The translations under genes and the position numbers were made by a program. This document shows, piece after piece, positions 28,466 through 37,943 of a DNA stretch of 64,000 nucleotides (position 1 is its first letter; each line of letters opens with the position of its first letter). The DNA is from Candidatus Stramentimicrobium fermentans (GTDB lineage Bacteria > Atribacterota > Phoenicimicrobiia > Phoenicimicrobiales > Stramentimicrobiaceae): NCBI GenBank assembly GCA_012520575.1, contig JAAYOB010000022.1:62001-126000 (forward strand), given 5' to 3'. The notes beneath the pieces were generated by a model. The model was given only the letters and a program-made list of their open reading frames with translations. It ran no database searches and was not told the DNA's origin.

Positions 28466-29518
28466 TTAAACCTCAGAAGGTACCACGATTTCTCCGTTTA
28501 TGATTTTCTGTTTTGCCTCTTCCACCTTTTGTATCATATCATCGGTAATTAAACCTTCATTGTATTTGTCCATAGCATAGCCTACACCGTTATATTCCAC
28601 ATCATTGATTACTACAGTAGTGGCTAAATCAAATACTCTGATACCCGGCTCAAAAGTACCTTCTAAGAATGCTTTAATGGTCAAATATACTGATACATCA
28701 ACCTGCTTCAGCATACTGGTCAAGCCAAAATTTTCTCCGGTTTCTTCTATATGTCCCAAATAGTTTTGATTTGAATCTACGCCAATAACATATCTTTTTC
28801 TTTCTTTGCCTGCCTCATAAACACCTGTACCAGTAAGGCCGGAAGCATGGTAAATTACGTAAGCGCCATTATCATATTGTGATAAAGCAAGTTCCTTGCC
28901 CTTTACGGGATCGGCAAAGGCTGTAGGGGTATCTCCTGCATAGGCAGAAAGTATTTTACACTCTGGATAGGCATATTTAACTCCGGCAATATAACCGGCT
29001 TCAAATTTTTGAATTAAGGGAACGTTCATTCCACCGACATATCCCACAGTATCCTTACCATCGGCCTTTGCCTTTAATCCAGCTATCATGCCAACCAAGA
29101 AGGATCCTTCATGTTCAGCAAAACTCAAAGAAACAACGTTTTCTTTACCAGGAACAAGGCCATCCACAATAGCATATTTAGTATCGGGGAATTCATCACA
29201 TACATCACCTATACTATCTTCAAATAAAAACCCAATACCAAAAATTAGTTTATAGCCAATGTTGGACAAGTTTCTTATATTGACTTCTCGGTCAGCATCT
29301 GCTCCCGGCTCAAGCTCTATTCTCTTAATACCGAAGTCCTGTGCAGCCCAACTTAGTCCGCGGGAAGCAGAATCATTAAATGATTTATCCCCTTTTCCTC
29401 CTATATCAAATACTAGACCAACATTGGTTTCTTCTTGAGCAAAGCAATTCAAGGACACAAATAAAAAAAATAGGGAAACTATTAACAAGATTATGTTTGT
29501 TTTATTCCGAAATATCAT
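28466..29518 (-). CDS. BMP family (PnrA-like) nucleoside-binding protein
   Basis: 350-aa extracytoplasmic binding protein. After the signal peptide comes the classical BMP start 'NVGLVFDIGGKGDKSFND', then 'PDTKYAIVDG', 'EHEGSFLVGMIAGLKA', 'VGYVGGMNVPLIQKFEAGY' and 'YVIGVDSNQN'. Relatives bind purine nucleosides. The signal peptide ends in 'VSLNCFAQ'; the cysteine is not in a good lipobox (S-L-N before C), so plain Sec cleavage after 'CFA' is likelier. AAGGAG precedes ATG 29518. First gene of the importer operon. Confidence 0.94.
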   Translation of the reverse strand: MIFRNKTNIILLIVSLFFLFVSLNCFAQEETNVGLVFDIGGKGDKSFNDSASRGLSWAAQDFGIKRIELEPGADADREVNIRNLSNIGYKLIFGIGFLFEDSIGDVCDEFPDTKYAIVDGLVPGKENVVSLSFAEHEGSFLVGMIAGLKAKADGKDTVGYVGGMNVPLIQKFEAGYIAGVKYAYPECKILSAYAGDTPTAFADPVKGKELALSQYDNGAYVIYHASGLTGTGVYEAGKERKRYVIGVDSNQNYLGHIEETGENFGLTSMLKQVDVSVYLTIKAFLEGTFEPGIRVFDLATTVVINDVEYNGVGYAMDKYNEGLITDDMIQKVEEAKQKIINGEIVVPSEV

Positions 29519-29566
29519 TACTTTTCTCCTTTCAATTGTTTTATTTTATCTTTGTATTGTATGTTT

Positions 29567-29617
29567 TTTATGCTGTTTTACATTTACCTCCTATCTTTAA
29601 TATTACTTTATGCTGTT
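29567..29617 (-). promoter_or_regulatory. Two 11-bp direct repeats upstream of the BMP operon
   Basis: TTTATGCTGTT occurs at 29567-29577 and 29607-29617 on the plus strand, exactly 40 bp apart (about four helical turns), in the untranslated region before the BMP gene. A weak promoter-like pair (TTGGTT, 17 bp, TAAAGT, leftward) overlaps the upstream copy. Could be an operator; no regulator gene is adjacent. I see no purine or other riboswitch in this gap. Confidence 0.4.
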
Positions 29618-29717
29618 AAAACACTTTAACCAACCCAAAATTAATTTTAAAAAATTTAATCAAGAAATAATATACTGTATATCATAATGATAATACGTTC
29701 CTATTTTTTATTCAATC

Positions 29718-29747
29718 AAAAATAATAATCACAGAACCAATTTCTGC
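29718..29747 (-). terminator. Possible weak terminator after ftsK
   Basis: Leftward stem GCAGAA/TTCTGT with a five-base loop (29731-29747), followed by a T-rich tract. Just downstream of the ftsK stop and before the BMP operon. The stem is short and closed by a G-U pair, so function is uncertain. Confidence 0.35.
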
Positions 29748-29750
29748 AAT

Positions 29751-31949
29751 TTAATGGGAATTTTTTTTATTATCAGAGAAGTATTCTTCTTTAGAAATTA
29801 ATATTTTTCGTGGATTTCTCCCATCATAGGGACCTACTAATCCTCTATTTTCCATCAAATCTATGAGGCGAGCTGCCCTGGTATAGCCAATTCTAAGTTT
29901 CCTCTGTAAAATAGAAATGGAGGCTTGATTATTACTAATTATAGTATCTACCGCCTCTTCAAATAGTTCATCCTCTTCTTCGCCTTCCCTGTCTTCACTT
30001 TTCTCTTCATTCTTTTTCAATTGCTCCATCATGTTTTCGTTATAATCAGGTGAAGGATTATTTTTTACCAGAAATGCCACTATCTCCCTAATTTCCTTTT
30101 CAGAAACGAAGGCTCCCTGGGCTCTTATGGGCTTAGAGGAGTTTATGGGGGAAAAAAGCATGTCTCCATTACCCAATAATTTTTCAGCACCGTTTACATC
30201 TAGAATGGTCCTGGAATCAACCTGTGTCGATACTGCAAAAGCAATGCGTGAAGGGAAATTAATTTTTATCGAACCGGTAATAATATCAACAGACGGTCTT
30301 TGTGTGGCTATAACAAGGTGGATTCCGGTTGCACGAGTCATCTGGGCTAATCTGCATAGGGCTTCTTCTACTTTTAACGGGGCTGAAAGCATTAGGTCGG
30401 CTAATTCATCTATAATTAACACAATATAAGGCAACTTAATCTCTTCAGATTTAATACTATTGACATAATCATGATAGCCTTTTAAATTGCGTACCCCGAT
30501 TTCGGCAAATATTTTGAACCTTCTTTCCATTTCAGAAATTGCCCAGTAAAGTATTCTATCAACCTTTTTTGTATTAGTAACAATAGGGTGAATTAAATGC
30601 GGTATGCCGTTATAGATATTTAACTCCACTCTTTTGGGGTCAATAAGTAAAAACTTAACCATTTCCGGCCCAAAACGATATATTAAACTCAAAATAATTG
30701 TGTTGAGACAGACACTTTTTCCGGAACCGGTTGAACCTGCTATTAGCAAGTGAGGCAATTCTACCAAATCTGCAATAATGCTTTTTCCTCCAATATCTTT
30801 TCCTAAAGCTATAGGCAGAATATAGGAATTACTTTCATAATCTTTAGATTCGATAATTTCTCGCAATAGTACAAAGCTTTTCTCTTTATTAGGAACTTCG
30901 ATTCCAATGGCATTCTTTCCCGGAATAGGAGTCTCAATTCTAACCGAAGGAGAGGCAAAGGCTAAAGCTATATCTGTACTAAGATTAGTAATCTTTGATA
31001 CTTTCACCCCCGGAGCAGGCTGAATCTCATATCTGGTGACGGTGGGTCCTTGAGTGGCACCAATTACTTCACCCTGAATATTAAAATTATCTAAAGTTCT
31101 TTGCAGGAGCGCGATATTATCCCTTATTTTTTCCAGACTACTTTCTTTGGCCCCTTTTTTAGTCTCATTTAAGAGACTAGTTGGTGGTGCGATATAACCG
31201 AATGGCAGCCCCTTCTCTTTTTGGCCATTCTTACTTTCAAAATCAATCTTTCCCTGCAACGTCCTTGAGTATTTTCCCTCATCTTGCGATGTATCATTCT
31301 TTTTAAAAATTGGCTCGGGTTTTCTTTTTATTCTATCATTATCGGATGAATATATTCTGATTGACCGCTTATCCTTTTTTAAATCTTTTTTCCCTTTAAT
31401 CATTTTACTGATGAAACTGTTATTTAAATAGTCAAATAACACCATTATTTCTTTAAAAACAAAACTAAATATATATAAAAAAGAGAGTTCAGTGGTAAAT
31501 AAAAGTGCAATTAATCCCAGTGCGATTAGAAAGAGATAAGCACCGAATAGGCCAAAATAATTATTCAAATGGCTGGCAATGTAGTATCCGTACAATCCTC
31601 CGCCAATTCCGTGAAGTGCCATAAAATAAGCATTTTCAATTGAAACCAGTCTCAAATGAATAAAGGCTAATAAAATTAGCAATAGAGAGGCGATGCCGAA
31701 CATTTTATTATAAAAATTAGTTATATTAAGATTGAATAATAAGTAAAGACCTATAATTAGTATGAAAAAGAATATAAAATATTTACCCAATCCAATAAAT
31801 CTGTTAATACTATTAATAACATAAAGAAGGGGAGGTATTGTTTTAGTAGGAAATAGAAGTAGGTAAAGATAATAAGTAGCAAACAATATTAAAATTATAC
31901 CAATAATATTTTTCTTGAAATCGAGCTCTTTTTTATCTCTCTTCGTCAT
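29751..31949 (-). CDS. ftsK: DNA translocase FtsK/SpoIIIE
   Basis: Septal DNA pump that clears the chromosome at division. The 732-aa protein has four or five N-terminal membrane segments (about residues 12-175), a short linker, the RecA-like motor with Walker A 'GSTGSGKS' (about 403-410) and Walker B 'VLIIDELADLM', and a C-terminal winged-helix gamma domain ('SISILQRKLRIGYTRAARLI') that reads oriented KOPS/SRS sequences. It starts 17 bases after uppP and probably ends the rpsO-pnp-dut-uppP-ftsK unit. Confidence 0.97.
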   Translation of the reverse strand: MTKRDKKELDFKKNIIGIILILFATYYLYLLLFPTKTIPPLLYVINSINRFIGLGKYFIFFFILIIGLYLLFNLNITNFYNKMFGIASLLLILLAFIHLRLVSIENAYFMALHGIGGGLYGYYIASHLNNYFGLFGAYLFLIALGLIALLFTTELSFLYIFSFVFKEIMVLFDYLNNSFISKMIKGKKDLKKDKRSIRIYSSDNDRIKRKPEPIFKKNDTSQDEGKYSRTLQGKIDFESKNGQKEKGLPFGYIAPPTSLLNETKKGAKESSLEKIRDNIALLQRTLDNFNIQGEVIGATQGPTVTRYEIQPAPGVKVSKITNLSTDIALAFASPSVRIETPIPGKNAIGIEVPNKEKSFVLLREIIESKDYESNSYILPIALGKDIGGKSIIADLVELPHLLIAGSTGSGKSVCLNTIILSLIYRFGPEMVKFLLIDPKRVELNIYNGIPHLIHPIVTNTKKVDRILYWAISEMERRFKIFAEIGVRNLKGYHDYVNSIKSEEIKLPYIVLIIDELADLMLSAPLKVEEALCRLAQMTRATGIHLVIATQRPSVDIITGSIKINFPSRIAFAVSTQVDSRTILDVNGAEKLLGNGDMLFSPINSSKPIRAQGAFVSEKEIREIVAFLVKNNPSPDYNENMMEQLKKNEEKSEDREGEEEDELFEEAVDTIISNNQASISILQRKLRIGYTRAARLIDLMENRGLVGPYDGRNPRKILISKEEYFSDNKKNSH

Positions 31950-31966
31950 TTAATTTCCTAACTCGT

Positions 31967-32782
31967 TTATATTTTAAATAAAAACAAAATGGCAGCTAGA
32001 ACCCATAAATAATAGCTAAAAAAGCGGAGCTTATAGTTGTTTAGCATCTTAATAAAAAAGCCTATGGCTAAATAGCCAGAAAGGAAAGCTGTTAATCCTG
32101 ATATTAAAAGAATGCAAATATTTATTTTGAGCTGTGGTATCTCTTTGTATTTACAGAGGGAAGCACCAATAATAATGGGTACCGACAAAATAAAAGAATA
32201 TGTGGCAGCATGTTTTCGCTCTAATCCCCTGCCTAAGGCCATTATAATAATAGAGCCAGAACGAGAAATGCCGGGTATGATGGCAAAAGCTTGCGCTAGA
32301 CCAATTAACAGCGCATCAGTTAAGCTAAGCTCTGCAATTTTTTTGTAACCTTGAGTAAAATATCTATCCGCCAAAAAAAGACCTATTCCGGTTATGGCAA
32401 GCATAACAGCAATAAGTGATATATTATTAAAAGCTTGTTCAATTTTATCTTGAAAAAGATAGCCTAAAATAGCCCCGGGTAGGGTACTTGCCAATAATAG
32501 CCAGGCAAATCGGCAATAGTAATTATTTTTAAGATGAGCAACAAAGGTATTCCATTGATTAAGCTTAGGAATGCTTTTACCAAAAGCCGATATTATCTCT
32601 ACTAATTCTTGTCTAAACCATAGTATAACTGCTAATGCTGTTCCCAAATGTACCAATATTTCAAAAGCTATACCAGGAATCTTAATTCCTAAGATATTTT
32701 GGCTAATGACCAGATGGCTGGAACTGCTGACAGGGAGGAATTCGGTTAACCCTTGCACTAGACCAAGAATAGCGTAGCGCAT
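31967..32782 (-). CDS. uppP: Undecaprenyl-diphosphatase (BacA type)
   Basis: Recycles the lipid carrier for peptidoglycan by removing one phosphate from undecaprenyl diphosphate at the membrane. The first catalytic motif is 'GLTEFLPVSSSSH' (E14, S19-S22, H23) and the second is 'PGISRSGS'. 271 aa with about eight membrane segments, typical of the family. AGGAG precedes ATG 32782. With murJ, its presence shows that the organism makes a peptidoglycan wall. Confidence 0.97.
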   Translation of the reverse strand: MRYAILGLVQGLTEFLPVSSSSHLVISQNILGIKIPGIAFEILVHLGTALAVILWFRQELVEIISAFGKSIPKLNQWNTFVAHLKNNYYCRFAWLLLASTLPGAILGYLFQDKIEQAFNNISLIAVMLAITGIGLFLADRYFTQGYKKIAELSLTDALLIGLAQAFAIIPGISRSGSIIIMALGRGLERKHAATYSFILSVPIIIGASLCKYKEIPQLKINICILLISGLTAFLSGYLAIGFFIKMLNNYKLRFFSYYLWVLAAILFLFKI

Positions 32783-32841
32783 TAGTCTCCTTCCTTTTGC
32801 GAACTTATATTAGAGTGTAGCCTATAAAAATAAATGTATTT

Positions 32842-33321
32842 CTACAATTGACTGGTAAAACCAGTATGCCCAAAACCACCATCTCCTCTTACCGTGGAGT
32901 CTAAATTTTTGACTTCCTGCAAGTCCGGTGAAGACACCCTTTGAATGACCAACTGGGCAATACGGTCACCCCTGTTAACACGGAATATTTCTTTACCTAA
33001 ATTTATTAAAATTACTTTTATTACACCACGGTAATCAGCATCTATGGTACCAGGCGAATTAAGTACAGTAATTCCGTATTGAATTGCCAGACCACTCCTT
33101 GGTCTAACCTGTGCTTCGTATCCAACGGGTATAGATATTTTTATTCCAGTTGAAATTAATTCTCTCTCACCAGGTCTTATTTCTATAACCCCTTGAGAGG
33201 CTGCTGCATATAAATCAATGCCCGAAGCGTACTTACTTGCCGCTTTAGGCAATGGTAAATCTTCACATCCTGCTTCCCTTTGTATTTTTATTTCAACTTT
33301 ATCAATAGTATTATTATGCAT
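32842..33321 (-). CDS. dut: dUTP diphosphatase (trimeric)
   Basis: Hydrolyses dUTP to dUMP and pyrophosphate, keeping uracil out of DNA. The five trimeric-dUTPase motifs are present, including 'PRSGLAIQYGI', 'GTIDADYRG', 'GDRIAQLVIQ' and the C-terminal 'GDGGFGHTG' that closes over the active site. 159 aa, full length. It lies 18 bases after pnp. Confidence 0.96.
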   Translation of the reverse strand: MHNNTIDKVEIKIQREAGCEDLPLPKAASKYASGIDLYAAASQGVIEIRPGERELISTGIKISIPVGYEAQVRPRSGLAIQYGITVLNSPGTIDADYRGVIKVILINLGKEIFRVNRGDRIAQLVIQRVSSPDLQEVKNLDSTVRGDGGFGHTGFTSQL

Positions 33322-33339
33322 TGGCTTTAATCTTTGATT

Positions 33340-35514
33340 CTAATTTGTTTTTCTGCGGAACCTTCTGTTAGCATTTTTCTCATTTTTTTCAGGATTGGAC
33401 AGTAAATCTTTACGGCTTAAATCTATCTTTCCTTGCTGGTCAATACCTATTACTTTTACCTGAAATTCATCATTTAATTTAACAATGTCCTCAACTCTGT
33501 TAACATGGGAATAGGATAGGTTAGAAATATGCAATAACCCTTCTACGCCGGGGAGAATCTCCACAAAAGCACCATATTTGGTTATTCTTTTTACCTTACC
33601 ATTATATATCTCGCCAACTTTTGCCTCCTTCGCCAATCCCTCTATAAGATATTTGGCTTTTTCAAGCTTTTCTTGTTCATCAGCGGTAATAAATATTTCA
33701 CCACTATCCTTAATATCAATACAGGTGTCTGTTTCTTCAATTATCTTTTTTATATTTTTTCCGCTAGGTCCGATAATATTACCAATTTTATCAGTATTCA
33801 CATTGATAATTAGCATTTTGGGAACATAACGGGACAGTTCCGTTCGGGGTTTCGAAATTGTGGTATTCATTTTATCCAAAATATACATACGACCAAGCCT
33901 TGATCTTTCAAAAATCTCTTGCAGTATATCAAGGGAAATTCCGTCAATCTTGAGGTCCATCTGAATAGCTGTTATTCCATCAGCAGTACCTACGGCCTTG
34001 AAATCCATATCTCCATAATGGTCTTCAAGACCCATAATATCAGTTAGTATTACATATTTTTCATTTTCTTTTACTAATCCCAAGGCTACGCCTGCCACAG
34101 GTTTTCTGATAGGAACACCAGCATCCATTAATGAAAGGCTTGCACCGCATACTGTAGCCATTGAAGATGAACCATTCGATTCTAAAATTTCGGATACCAC
34201 GCGAATGGTATAGGGAAATTCTGTTTCCTCCGGTATTAACACCTTTATAGCCTTTTCAGCAAGAGCCCCGTGTCCTATTTCCCTTCTAGATTGAGACCTT
34301 CTCGGTTTGACATCTCCTACTGAAAAAGGAGGAAAATTATAATGCAAATAGAATTTTCGAGTAGTATCCTCTTCTAAAGTGTCTATAGACTGTTCATCCC
34401 TAACTGATCCTAAAGTAGTAATTACTAAAGCCTGAGTCTGCCCTCGAGTAAAAAGAGCACTTCCATGAACTCTTGGTAAAATACCAACTTCGCATTCAAT
34501 GGGTCTAATCTCATCAGGTTTACGATGATCTGCTCTAAACTTATTCTCAATTATAAGGTTCCTCATTATTTCTCGGCAAATAGAGTCATAAGCTTCGCTA
34601 AAGGCTGACAGATTGAGAACATCTTCTGTATTTTCAACCCCTGACTCCAATTTTTCTATTATTTCCTTTTTTAAACTAGCTAATTTTTCCTCTCTTTCGG
34701 ATTTATCGATTATGATAAGAGCTTTTTCTATTAATCCTGCATAGCCTTTTTTAATTAATTGGTAATATTTTTGTTTTTCTTCAATTAGGGATTGCCCTGC
34801 CTGCCAGTTTTCATTAATTTTTTCCGGTCTAATTTCTTGAACAAATTTAATCTGTAAATCTACGAGTTTTTCAATCTCTTCTAGGGCTTTTTTGATTGAA
34901 TTTATAATTATATCTTCAGGTAATTCCTTTGCTTCTCCCTCTAACATAATGACGGAATCTCTGGTACCAGCTACCACCATATTAAGCTGGCATTCTTCTA
35001 GTTTTTCTACTGTAGGATTGATAATGTATTCTCCATTCAGATATCCTATCCGTACTGCCCCAATAGGCTTATAAAAAGGAATATCGGAAATATAGAGGGC
35101 ACAGGACGCACCGATCATGGAAATGATATCAGGAAGGTTGGTCTGGTCGTAAGACAACACAGAAGTGATTATCTGAACATCATTATAATAGTTTTCCGGA
35201 AATAAGGGTCGTATTGGTCTATCAATTAGCCGGGAAATAAGGATAGCATTATCACTCGGCTTTCCCTCACGTTTGAAAAAGCCACCGGGAATTTTCCCAG
35301 CGGCATAGAATTTCTCTTCATAATCAACCAGCAATGGAAAGAAATCAATTCCTTCCTTAGGTTCTTTTGAAGCAACTGCAGTTACCAACACTACTGTTTC
35401 ACCGCAAGTAACGGTGACCGCTCCATTGGCCTGCTTAGCTAATTTACCTGTTTCTATCCTTATCTTCGTGCCACCTATTTCTACTTCGGTGAAACGAAAT
35501 ACATTATTGGACAT
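33340..35514 (-). CDS. pnp: Polyribonucleotide nucleotidyltransferase (PNPase)
   Basis: Phosphorolytic 3'-5' exoribonuclease. It has two RNase PH domains (about residues 1-210 and 310-540), the second with 'RPIECEVGILPRVHGSALF' and 'DIMGLEDHYGDMDFKAVGT', then a KH domain ('INTDKIGNIIGPSGKNIKKI'-type region near 560) and an S1 domain ('GKVKRITKYGAFVEILPG'). 724 aa, full length. It follows rpsO by 42 bases, the widespread rpsO-pnp pair, and has GGAGA before the ATG. Confidence 0.97.
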   Translation of the reverse strand: MSNNVFRFTEVEIGGTKIRIETGKLAKQANGAVTVTCGETVVLVTAVASKEPKEGIDFFPLLVDYEEKFYAAGKIPGGFFKREGKPSDNAILISRLIDRPIRPLFPENYYNDVQIITSVLSYDQTNLPDIISMIGASCALYISDIPFYKPIGAVRIGYLNGEYIINPTVEKLEECQLNMVVAGTRDSVIMLEGEAKELPEDIIINSIKKALEEIEKLVDLQIKFVQEIRPEKINENWQAGQSLIEEKQKYYQLIKKGYAGLIEKALIIIDKSEREEKLASLKKEIIEKLESGVENTEDVLNLSAFSEAYDSICREIMRNLIIENKFRADHRKPDEIRPIECEVGILPRVHGSALFTRGQTQALVITTLGSVRDEQSIDTLEEDTTRKFYLHYNFPPFSVGDVKPRRSQSRREIGHGALAEKAIKVLIPEETEFPYTIRVVSEILESNGSSSMATVCGASLSLMDAGVPIRKPVAGVALGLVKENEKYVILTDIMGLEDHYGDMDFKAVGTADGITAIQMDLKIDGISLDILQEIFERSRLGRMYILDKMNTTISKPRTELSRYVPKMLIINVNTDKIGNIIGPSGKNIKKIIEETDTCIDIKDSGEIFITADEQEKLEKAKYLIEGLAKEAKVGEIYNGKVKRITKYGAFVEILPGVEGLLHISNLSYSHVNRVEDIVKLNDEFQVKVIGIDQQGKIDLSRKDLLSNPEKNEKNANRRFRRKTN

Positions 35515-35556
35515 AAATTGGGTATCTCCTTAATTAATATTTAAATATATTTTTGT

Positions 35557-35823
35557 TTATTTTCTTAGGTTCAATTGTTCAATCAATTTACGATATTTTT
35601 CAATATCATTCTCTTTTAGGTAATTCAGGAGATTCCTTCTTTTTCCAACCATTCTTAACAAACCATATTTGGAATGTTTATCTTTTTTATTCTCATTTAA
35701 ATGCCTGGTTAAGCTATTAATCTTTTCAGTTAAAATTGCAACCTGAACTTCTGTTGAACCGGTATCCTTTTCATGGTGTTGGTATTCTTTTATTATATTA
35801 TTTTTAGATTCTTTCTTGACCAT
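35557..35823 (-). CDS. rpsO: 30S ribosomal protein S15
   Basis: 88-aa primary binding protein of the 16S rRNA central domain. '[16 protein letters not shown]', '[19 protein letters not shown]' and '[11 protein letters not shown]' are the family core. AAGGAG lies upstream of ATG 35823. It has its own promoter and a leader of about 215 bases, in which S15 might control its own translation as in other bacteria. Confidence 0.97.
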   Translation of the reverse strand: MVKKESKNNIIKEYQHHEKDTGSTEVQVAILTEKINSLTRHLNENKKDKHSKYGLLRMVGKRRNLLNYLKENDIEKYRKLIEQLNLRK

Positions 35824-36043
35824 TTTTTCTTAAGTACTCCTTCTGTCTCGATGGTTATATAATAATTATTATTAAAAGTAATCGAACTTTTGAATATCTT
35901 CGAATTCATTAGTCTCGTTTCAGACGCCCGCTAGTAAGGAATGGTGGAATGAGATTATCAAGAAGCATTTCTTATAAAAAACTATTTCACAGGAGGAACA
36001 ACTTCTTGTTTTAAATCTTTATACAATCCTATACTGATTGTTT
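35824..36043 (-). other. Untranslated leader of rpsO
   Basis: About 215 bases between the predicted start of transcription and the rpsO ATG, with no open frame of note. Read leftwards it contains local inverted repeats such as TCGAA/TTCGA. S15 often binds its own leader; I cannot fold this region well enough to confirm such a site. The remaining bases up to the ribF stop (36,073-36,177) show nothing recognisable. Confidence 0.4.
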
Positions 36044-36072
36044 ATTCTACCACAATTAAGGTTTTCATTCAA
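36044..36072 (-). promoter_or_regulatory. Sigma-A-like promoter of rpsO-pnp
   Basis: Leftward TTGAAT (36067-36072), 17-bp spacer, TAGAAT (36044-36049). It lies in the 354-base gap after ribF and makes rpsO-pnp-dut-uppP-ftsK at least partly independent of the nusA unit. Confidence 0.7.
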
Positions 36073-36177
36073 ACTTTTTTTGTGTTCAATAATGTATTAT
36101 TAGACAAACAAAACCATATTTGCATACTCTTTCTTATCTTTATTCAATTTTAAAACTCTGGGTATTATTGAGCGGGT

Positions 36178-37155
36178 TTATTCTTGCCCTTGGAAAAAAA
36201 TCTCTGCAGCTAATTGGTCTTCTCTAATTTGTCCTGCCAATTCCTTACCGGTCTGGAATTTTTTTTCATCCCTTATCCTCTTTAATAAAGAAATATTTGC
36301 TTTTTTCTGATATATATCCTGGTCAAAATTGAATATATGTGCCTCAACTGAAGGCCTTAGCAGTTCTGAATCCGAGACTACTTGGAAAGTAGGCTTAAAC
36401 CCGATATTAACCAATCCCTGATAATAACATCTCTCAACATTGATAAGTGCAATATAAACACCATTTCGGGGCAGGAATTTATCTGAAGATATATTCAGAT
36501 TGATAGTTGGAAAGGAAAGAACCTCTTTGCCTCTTTTGTGACCATGAATGATCTCTCCGCTTATCTGGTATGAATAGCCTAATAATCTATTGGCTTCAAT
36601 TATATCCCCTTTTTTGAGAAGTGTCCTGATAGCACTACTACTTATGGCAATATCCTTATTCGCACTGACGGGCTTTACGACGTAATTTTTAAAACTATAT
36701 TTTCTACTTAATTCTTTTAGTAAAATGGTGTCGCCTTTTTTTTGATATCCGAAGTTATAGTTATGACCAACAAAGACAGCACCCATGTTAAATTTATTGA
36801 GTAATATTTCTATTATAAAATCCTCAGCAGTAATCTCTTTTAATTCCTTATTAAATTTTAGTACAATAACTTGTTCTATACCTATATTCCTGATCCGCTT
36901 TATTTTCTCCGGCAAAGTGGTAAGAAGATGTAAGTTATTTTTATTATATATTATTATCTCCGGGTGAGGTTCCAATAAGACTACAGTGCTCACAGCATGA
37001 GCCTTTTTTGCTTCTTCCGCACACGAGCTTAGTAATGATTGATGGCCTAAATGGACTCCATCAAAAAATCCCAATCCTATATAAGAAGGGACCTCCTTAT
37101 CCTTTTCTATTTTCTTTCTCGAATAATACTTATACTGGAGGGTAGTATATTTCAT
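36178..37155 (-). CDS. ribF: Bifunctional riboflavin kinase / FAD synthetase
   Basis: Makes FMN from riboflavin and then FAD. The N-terminal nucleotidyltransferase domain has 'GFFDGVHLGHQ' (about residues 28-38) and 'GHNYNFGYQKKGD'. The C-terminal kinase domain (about 185-315) has 'GHKRGKEVLSFPTINL' and 'NGVYIALINV'. 325 aa, normal. It follows truB by 39 bases, as in many bacteria. Confidence 0.96.
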   Translation of the reverse strand: MKYTTLQYKYYSRKKIEKDKEVPSYIGLGFFDGVHLGHQSLLSSCAEEAKKAHAVSTVVLLEPHPEIIIYNKNNLHLLTTLPEKIKRIRNIGIEQVIVLKFNKELKEITAEDFIIEILLNKFNMGAVFVGHNYNFGYQKKGDTILLKELSRKYSFKNYVVKPVSANKDIAISSSAIRTLLKKGDIIEANRLLGYSYQISGEIIHGHKRGKEVLSFPTINLNISSDKFLPRNGVYIALINVERCYYQGLVNIGFKPTFQVVSDSELLRPSVEAHIFNFDQDIYQKKANISLLKRIRDEKKFQTGKELAGQIREDQLAAEIFFQGQE

Positions 37156-37194
37156 GTGACTATCTTTTTATTATAACAACTTACTTTAATATAA

Positions 37195-37914
37195 TTAAAT
37201 AATGTTTAAAGCAGTTAAATTACTAGAGAGAATAAGGGTTTTTTGCTCTTCCTCACTTAATTTCAAAAAACTATCCAGGGGCATAGATTGCTCGATTGAG
37301 ATATTCCCAATCTTTATTCTTTTGAGTTTGGCTAAATAAGCTCCGCATCCCAAATAATCACCTATATCTTGGCACAATGTTCTGATGTAAGTTCCCTTAG
37401 AGCTTTGCACCATAAAACTAATTGCAGGATATTTATTCCAACTCATGGCTAATAAGTTTAATTTAAATATTATCACTTTTCGTGGAGCAACTTTAATCTC
37501 AATGCCCTTTCTAGCCAATTGGTATAGCGGTTTCCCTCTCGACTTAATAGCAGAAAACATGGGTGGAGTTTGCCATATATCTCCTTGAAATTTTTGAAAA
37601 GCATTCTCTATATCCTTTATCTCTATATTATTCTGTTTTATAGGGTTTACTTTTACTACTTTACCGGTTAAATCCTGCGTATCGGTTGAAATACCTAATA
37701 TCATGGTACCAAGGTAGGTCTTATCCAGGTCAGTGAAATAACCGGCTTTTTTAGTTGCGTGGTTCAAGCAAATTAATAGTAAACCGGAGGCAAAGGGGTC
37801 TAATGTACCGGTATGCCCGACTTTTTTTAGATTTAGAGTTTTTTTTATTTTAAAAACTACTCTCGCTGAAGAAATCCCTTCAGGCTTATCTATAATTAAA
37901 ATACCATCTATCAT
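37195..37914 (-). CDS. truB: tRNA pseudouridine-55 synthase
   Basis: Makes pseudouridine 55 in the T loop of tRNAs. The catalytic Asp is in 'GHTGTLDPFASGLL' near residue 39. 'GILIIDKPEGISS' opens the fold and 'SSKGTYIRTLCQDIG' is conserved. At 239 aa it is at the short end of the family, lacking a long C-terminal PUA extension. Begins 29 bases after nrnA. Confidence 0.95.
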   Translation of the reverse strand: MIDGILIIDKPEGISSARVVFKIKKTLNLKKVGHTGTLDPFASGLLLICLNHATKKAGYFTDLDKTYLGTMILGISTDTQDLTGKVVKVNPIKQNNIEIKDIENAFQKFQGDIWQTPPMFSAIKSRGKPLYQLARKGIEIKVAPRKVIIFKLNLLAMSWNKYPAISFMVQSSKGTYIRTLCQDIGDYLGCGAYLAKLKRIKIGNISIEQSMPLDSFLKLSEEEQKTLILSSNLTALNII

Positions 37915-37943
37915 ATTTAAAAAAGAGTAGTATCCTTGGGAAT

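Noticed and set aside
29585-29605. GGAGG followed closely by ATG-TAA upstream of the BMP gene, as a start-stop attenuator
   Set aside because: Only three bases separate the GGAGG from the ATG, too close for normal initiation; no supporting structure seen.
29519-29750. Purine or preQ1 riboswitch before the nucleoside importer
   Set aside because: None of the conserved loop or junction sequences of these classes is recognisable on the leftward strand.
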